Source: Alectoria sarmentosa (lineage: Eukaryota; Ascomycota; Lecanoromycetes; Lecanorales; Parmeliaceae). From it: a stretch of DNA of 64,000 nt. The position numbers were made by a program, and so were the translations under genes. How positions within the stretch are numbered: position 1 is the stretch's first letter; each line of letters opens with the position of its first letter. This document shows positions 58,030-64,000 of this stretch, piece by piece. Where the stretch lies: positions 62,001 through 126,000 of the forward strand of contig WOGZ01000062.1 of NCBI GenBank assembly GCA_009733775.1, given 5' to 3'. The notes under the pieces were generated by a model. The model was not told the DNA's origin and ran no database searches. It was given only the letters and a program-made list of their open reading frames with translations.

Positions 58030-59938
58030 ATGCCTGGAGGAGGAGTAGCACCCGTTGTCATCACCGGCACGGCTGACACGTCGCGCCTCGAGGCCCCCAT
58101 CACCATGCGGGCCTACCTCATCTGTGCCTTTGCTGCCTTTGGTGGTATCTTTTTCGGTTACGACACCGGATGGATGGGCGGTGTTTTGGCCATGAAATAC
58201 TTTATCCGTCAATACACTGGCCTGCCTTACCCCGACCCCTCTGACACCGCTGCGGTCAAGGCCTTTCATTTGCCCGCAAGCGATCAATCTTTGACCACTT
58301 CCATTCTGTCCTGCGGTACCTTTTTCGGCGCCCTCATCGCCGGTGACATCGCCGACTTCGTCGGACGCCGAACCACCATCATTACCGGCTGTGGCATTTT
58401 CACCATTGGTTGCATTCTCGAGACTGCTTCCACTGGCCTCGGTGTCATGTGCGCTGGCCGCATCATTTGCGGCGCCGGTGTCGGATTCATCTCTGCCATT
58501 GTCATTCTGTACATGTCCGTAAGTAACCTCACAACCAGCGCCCCATCTTCGGTGGAATCCCAAAATCTGACCAGCCCTCTAGGAAATCGCACCAAAAGCT
58601 GTCCGCGGTGCTGTCGTGGCAGGATATCAATTCTGTATCACCATCGGTATTCTCCTAGCCAATTGTGTCGTCTATGCGACCCAGAACCGCGATGATACCG
58701 GCTCTTACCGAATCCCCATCGCTGTCCAATTCCTCTGGGCTATCATTTTGGCCATAGGTCTCTTTATCCTCCCAGAGTCACCACGATACTTTGTCAAGAA
58801 GGGCAAGCTCGAGTCTGCCGCCAAGGCTTTGTCCAGAGTCCGTGGGCAGCCAATCGATTCCGACTTTATCCAGGATGAGCTGGCCGAGATCATTGCCAAC
58901 CACGAGTACGAGTTGCAAATCATCCCACAAACTACATGGCTAGGTAGCTGGACCAATTGCTTTTCCGGCAGCATCTTGAAGGGCAACAGCAACGTCCGTC
59001 GCACGGTAGTGGGTAAGTCACAACGGGCCTCTCCTTCAATAAACGCAACAACTGACACCGCGTGCTAGGTATCCTAATGCAAATGATGCAGCAATTGACC
59101 GGAATCAACTTCATCTTTTACTTCGGGACCGTCTTCTTTACCTCCCTTGGCACGATCAAGAACCCTTTCCTCATCTCCCTTGTCACAACTCTTGTCAACG
59201 TCTGTTCCACCCCCATCTCCTTCTGGACAGTTGAACGCTTCGGTCGCCGTAAGATCCTCATCATCGGAGGCTCAGGAATGGTCATCATGCAATTCATCGT
59301 CGGCATCATCGGTGTCACCGCTGGTAAGAAGTCGAGGAACGACCCTGCTGCTGTCTCGGCCATGATCGCGTTCATCTGCTTCAACATCTCCTTCTTTGCG
59401 GCCACTTGGGGACCATGTGCGTGGGTGGTCATTGGAGAGATCTTCCCTCTTCCGATCAGATCTCGCGGTGTTGGTATCTCTACTTCATCCAACTGGTTCT
59501 GGAACTGCGTAAGTCGGAATTGGTCTATAACTGGGCGATCGCCGGTGCTGACTTCCACAGATCATTGCCGTCATCACCCCCTACTTGGTTGGTACCAACA
59601 AAGGTGACGCGAATCTCGGCGCAAAAGTCTTCTTCCTCTGGGGCTCCCTTTGCTGCATCTCCACTGCATTCGCCTACTTCCTTGTTGTAAGTCCCATCCT
59701 ATGCATCCCTGAGCTCTCACACAACATGAATTAACCCATTACTCCTCAGCCCGAAACCAAAGGTCTCTCTCTGGAACAAGTCGACAAGATGATGGAAGAG
59801 TCGAACGCCCGCCACTCGGCTGCCTGGAAGCCCCACTCCACCTTCGCAGAGGAGATGGGTCTGACGCACAAGGGTCTTGCTTTGGATGTGCCAGCCGAGG
59901 AGATTCACACTGCTGTTATTGAGAAGTCTGCTGCTTGA
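58030..59938 (+). CDS. MFS sugar (hexose) transporter
   Basis: Five exons: 58030-58518, 58583-59012, 59069-59508, 59561-59686 and 59750-59938; introns of 52-64 nt with GTAAGT donors give 557 aa. Sugar porter signatures are complete: GGIFFGYDTGWMGGVLAMKYF in helix 1, DFVGRRTTI, GRIICGAGVGFIS, EIAPKAVRGAVV, LPESPRYFVKKG, QQLTGINFIFYFGTVFF, ERFGRRKILI, WGPCAWVVIGEIFPLPIRSR and PETKGLSLEQVDKM. This is a plasma-membrane proton or facilitated hexose transporter of the fungal Hxt/Mst group, about twelve membrane helices. The exact sugar cannot be decided. Confidence 0.92.
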
Positions 59939-62900
59939 GCGTTGATTGTCCACATGTTTGCATGGAGACGGGATATTGGTGGGAAACACGGTTTGTAAAT
60001 AGTGGAGTAGAATACCCTAGTTGTTATGAACGATTACTGCTCTATTCACGCTCCCTTTTGGTTTCTTTTTTCCACGATGCAATACTAAAAATGTTGACGA
60101 CGGCACGGTCTCCCAAATGCGAGCCCCAGTCACCGGGGCGTATGCTCTCTCCCAAATCCTGATACATACCAGACACTCATTCGACAGACTAGGTTCGAGG
60201 CGTTTAGGCGAGACTGCGGAGTAAAAGAAGGGGGGGGGGATTAGAGAGAAGACTCTTCGCGTTGAAACGCTCTTTGCGAGGGACTACACTCCAAGAGTAG
60301 GAGCGCAGAAACCTCAACACAAGACTCTCGAACATTTTGGAGGGAATTATTTGGCAAGTAAGTGGTGATAATGTCACCTGAGCCTTCGCCGTTACAACAT
60401 AGCCAGGCCTTTTTTGGTCCCCCTCCTTCTGAATCAGTGCTGGACTTCTGGGAAACTGCTTGGCCGATTCGTCGGTCTTGGGTCTGTCTGTGATTTTCCA
60501 TGCTAGCTAGGTAGGTATTCGGTCCTGTCGAAACGGTTTGCTTTGCTTTGCTTTACAAAAGAAAAGATACAAAGGCCAAGGAGGAGGACTTTGAGTATCG
60601 CGATCCAACAAAACAATCATCATCAAGAAGTCTGCGCCTGAAGGGGGGTTCTGAATAAGGCGGCGTACGAGTACGTACTAGTACGTACGAGGCTCAGGAA
60701 TTAAATAAGTAAAGCTACCTTACTCGGACTAGGTACATACTCGGGCCCGTTTTTTTTAAATATCCGGACAGTTGAAGATCACTGGAGAGACTGTTTCGAT
60801 CGTGGCTTGAGCTATCTATTACTGGGTTTGTTCAAGCTGCAAGAAGCGCTGCACCTCGGAGAGTAGACGAAATACTGTAGCATTGCAGATGCGGTCTACC
60901 GACCAATCGCAACGAGCCGCTCGTCGTTGTATCCGGAGAATAACTTACATGCATACTGCAAAGGTCTCGAGCACGTCACACCAGATTGTAATCCGATTCT
61001 TTTCCGGAATAACATCCCTTGCCCCAACCGAGATTCAGTCATGAGACTTGTCCGTAGCGAAAATATCCTAGCTTTGCTCGATCGTTGGTGATATAGTGAG
61101 TTTGAATCTTGTCATGGTTCGCTGCAGGGTCTTTACACGTCGGGTTGCCCACCTGTGCCTCCCAAGCCGTGGCTTGGCAGGTATCAATCACTCTCATTGA
61201 TCAAATCTCTTTACTAAGCGACCGGGGCTGGTTTGGCTGCTCATGGGAACTGGGCAACGCGCGGCGAAAACACGTGTCCGGATATTAAACACCGGCCTGA
61301 GTACCTTGATCTTTACGTCGATCTTCACTTTATGGAGGAGCCGAGGCGCATGGTATTGGACGCTGAGTCGCGATTATCGAGAACAGGACTATTTCGTGTA
61401 TCTTGTTGTTGTGAGGATCCCGCTTGTCGGAGCCCCCAAGCACCCTCGTGTATTTAGCTGGTCTATGCCCGCCTGCATAGTTTCTTGCTCATGCATCACG
61501 ATTGAGCGAAGCTAGGCGAGGCACTCGAAGAGGAAAGTTGACTACGGTCAACTTTTGTTGTAACGGAACCGAAAAATCAGTAGCTTCATTCCCTTATCAC
61601 GCGTGTTTCGTCGTGGTTAATATTCTAGCCGTCCAGGACTGCTTATGCATACCTCGAACGTATTTCATGCATGGTTTCTGCATGATTTTCTTTTATGTAG
61701 CAAGAAATCTATTCCGTCATACGTTGTAATGAAAATTGCGTTATTTGTATAGGAATTTCACTGAAACCCCTGACTCGGTTCCATAACGACGGGAAATTTC
61801 GGACATGAATTTGGCCTGATAGACTGGCATGTCTAATCAGAGGCGAAACTTTTCGAAAAGGAAAGGATCGGAAAAAAACACAAGATCAATAATGTCAAGT
61901 AAGCTCTTAGGCACCAGATTGTGCACTCTCTCCTCACTGGCTATGTTTTGAGCCCAGAGTTTTCTGTATATAGAAGTCCATACCCCGATGCTGGATCAAT
62001 AATTTGTTCTGCTTCGGAGCTAAAGAAAGAATACCATTTATGATGTTCGAGAAGCTCGAGATGCCTGGACGAGAGCGGCCCTGACTCGAAATCTGCGTAA
62101 GGGGGGATGTAGCGGCTGAAAAGTGGGTGCATAAGATTAATTTGACGATGGAAAATGAGTCGTGTCGATAGAAGAAATTTCTTGCGGAAGGATTTAGGCG
62201 CCGCATACACCGTGAAACTTACCCGTACCAACCTTGCAGGCGTAAAGACAGGGAGGATGGAAGCTGACCATGTATAAAAACCTGTGCCGGACATCTGACG
62301 GTGTTCGACGAGTGGCTACAAAGGTTTCAGCCTCGCAACGGAACGACCCTCCTTGACCGCGCCTCACTGCAGCACCATCAGGATGCGTCTCGCAGATGAA
62401 TCCTTCACTTGCGACACTGCCTTCTTTCCCAATATTCTGTAAATGTCCGGTTTTGCGAGATAGGCTTTCGGCATGTTCGAAACATACAGATTGCACACCG
62501 ATCAAGTTTCTTGGGGAGGCAGAGATTAGGAATTTTGACCGGTTCAAATAGGCTACGTCCTCCTTTGCAACTCTGGGCTGAACTTGAGTAAATTGCTCGT
62601 GACTGTCAATTTGGAAAGTGTGAAATATGGATGAGTAAATTCGGCGCTCTCATCGATGCCTTGTGCAAGACAGACTCGGAAGGCGCAGTAGACGAAGGCA
62701 ACAAGCGCAGAATGGTAGGAGTGTTGGCGCGCATTCTCTGTAACAAGCCCGGAAAGAACAGCGGAAGGAGGAAATAAGCACCAATTGACACGAGAGGATG
62801 CAACCAAGATGCCACAGGCAATGACAGGAATCGAAGGGCAGAGGCCCAGGGAGACATGTGAAGCACTCATCCAAAGGACTCATCGACCTTTGGTTAAACA

Positions 62901-64000
62901 GGAAGATTCATCATCGCCGCACTGCAGGCTGCCATTGTAGAGTCTGATTACATCGTAACTTCCTAATGCGCACCAATCATTTGTTGCCTCGTAAATCCTC
63001 CGGCTGTGTACACTGCCCAGACGATATACATCTGCAAGGGAGAGACTGAGTCACTAGAGTTCTGCCTCGTTGGATTGCGCATAAGAGGATGCCGGTGGCG
63101 GACCTAAAGGCCCAGAAAGAACATTTGCCTGTCCTACGAGCAGTTTGCAGAGACGCTTTGTGAGACGCTTAATGAATTGCGAGACGTCGAAGAAGGGCAT
63201 CTTTTTTGTTTATTGGAATTAGTATCAAGAGTACAACAGTAGCATCATTGCAATCTTTTAATTTTAATTCCGGGCTAAGTAGCGGGCATAACCGCCGCTT
63301 GAAACAGGGGGTAAAAATCTGGCGCGGGGGAATTACGACAACTCTTTTGTTTTTAATCACCTCTGCCACCTCCTGTTTTCACCTGCAAATATCAGGCAAC
63401 AGCCATTGGACATCTTTCAAGTCATCATTGAGCTTCGGAACCAAACAAGATTGTGTTTCACTCTTGCCAGTATTCAAGATGCAGCAAGACGGATTCCAGG
63501 AGACCCTCTTCGCCGAGGAAATCCTGGCTCCCTCATTCAGAGGATTCGATTGCGTAAGAGCGATTCCTTTTCACCGGGCTCGGAAGCATCATCTCGGCGT
63601 CTTGTATTGCCCCGCATCATTCAGTTGGCAGAGATGAAGGGGATTGATTGTGCTTATTTGAAACGCTGCAAAACCAAAAAATTTCATTGGTGGAGGGACC
63701 CTTGCCTTTATAGACGAAGCCCCTTGAATCTGACATCCCCGCTCCACTCCCAACGCACATCCATACAGGTAACAGTGACCTCCGAAGTCTTCCTTTGGTC
63801 TCCCAATTCTCACCTTCTCTACGAATTCTTTACATTCTTTTCTTCGTCGTCAGAAGTAGAATACATTCTTTCATCTGCTTCGGACAGATAGTCGCTCTTT
63901 CATTATTCAATTCTGCTTCAAGCTTTGGCCTTGCCCAAGTTGTTCTTCTTTCAAGTGTATTTACTTCGTCAAACTACAGACCACCTTTACCCCTTCAAGG
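59939..64000. other. Gene-poor right end with probable promoter at the edge
   Basis: Four kilobases without a supportable gene. Notable are a 10-G run (60230-60239), an 18-bp perfect palindrome (60671-60688), and a C/T-rich stretch at 63760-63990 following TTATAGAC at about 63708. The last looks like the promoter and 5' UTR of a plus-strand gene beyond the window. Confidence 0.45.
60671..60688. repeat. Perfect 18-bp palindrome
   Basis: GTACGTACTAGTACGTAC reads the same on both strands; the neighbouring bases add another GTACGA on the left and CGAG on the right. Function unknown. Confidence 0.8.

Noticed and set aside
63206..63891. Two overlapping open frames at the right end
   Set aside because: Composition and C/T-rich sequence fit a promoter and 5' UTR better than coding sequence.

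Overview
The window looks like nuclear DNA of a filamentous ascomycete (Pezizomycotina). Genes are split by short GT-AG introns of about 50-175 nt with CTAAC/CTGAC-type branch sites. Typical families are present: Zn2Cys6 regulators, PigL_N/NLR-type helical domains, F-box and 2EXR proteins, a fungal small secreted protein family, and a hypermutated AT-rich retroelement. Dothideomycetes would fit, but the sequence alone does not prove it. Exon coordinates were worked out by hand from splice signals and frame continuity.

Layout, left to right. 0-4 kb: a decayed MFS drug transporter (minus strand), divergent from a Zn2Cys6 regulator. 4-8.3 kb: a three-exon F-box gene with a long disordered N-terminus. 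9-12 kb: a divergent ribosome-biogenesis pair, RPL17 (uL22) and NOP1/fibrillarin, sharing a 398-bp promoter. 12.5-16.5 kb: a C2H2 protein, a 2EXR protein whose middle third reads better in another frame, and an unknown protein. 17.7-24.4 kb: two PigL_N-type genes in tandem. The first has an in-frame TAG followed by CTAG; the second carries ankyrin repeats. 25-27.3 kb: a second Zn2Cys6 regulator whose zinc cluster is split by two introns. 29.3-31.3 kb: a secreted type-B carboxylesterase. 32.3-33.7 kb: a broken GH55 glucanase. 34.3-36.4 kb: a SAP/Myb-like protein. 36.9-37.5 kb: a protein related to the C-terminal domain of bacterial RapZ. 40.1-41.6 kb: an O-methyltransferase. 42.1-42.7 kb: a small secreted protein. 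44.0-49.2 kb: a complete Ty1/copia LTR element (minus strand) with perfect target-site duplication, destroyed by C-to-T mutation. 50.2-51.3 kb: a LysM-protein relic. 52.1-54.6 kb: a large fungal-specific protein with one frameshift. 58.0-59.9 kb: a five-exon sugar transporter. The last 4 kb holds no gene I can support.

The most unusual signals are these. (1) The retroelement's hypermutation is in the wrong sequence context for classical RIP: the 34 LTR differences are all transitions, mostly at CpT and CpC rather than CpA, and the damage stops part-way through each LTR. (2) A TAG-CTAG stop separates two long in-frame halves of a PigL_N protein. (3) A eukaryotic gene carries a RapZ-C-like domain. 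There are many fresh pseudogenes (MFS, GH55, LysM, and frameshifted or stop-interrupted ORFs), so this is an accessory, fast-evolving stretch with a housekeeping island (RPL17-NOP1) inside it. I see no convincing biosynthetic gene cluster: the O-methyltransferase has no synthase beside it.
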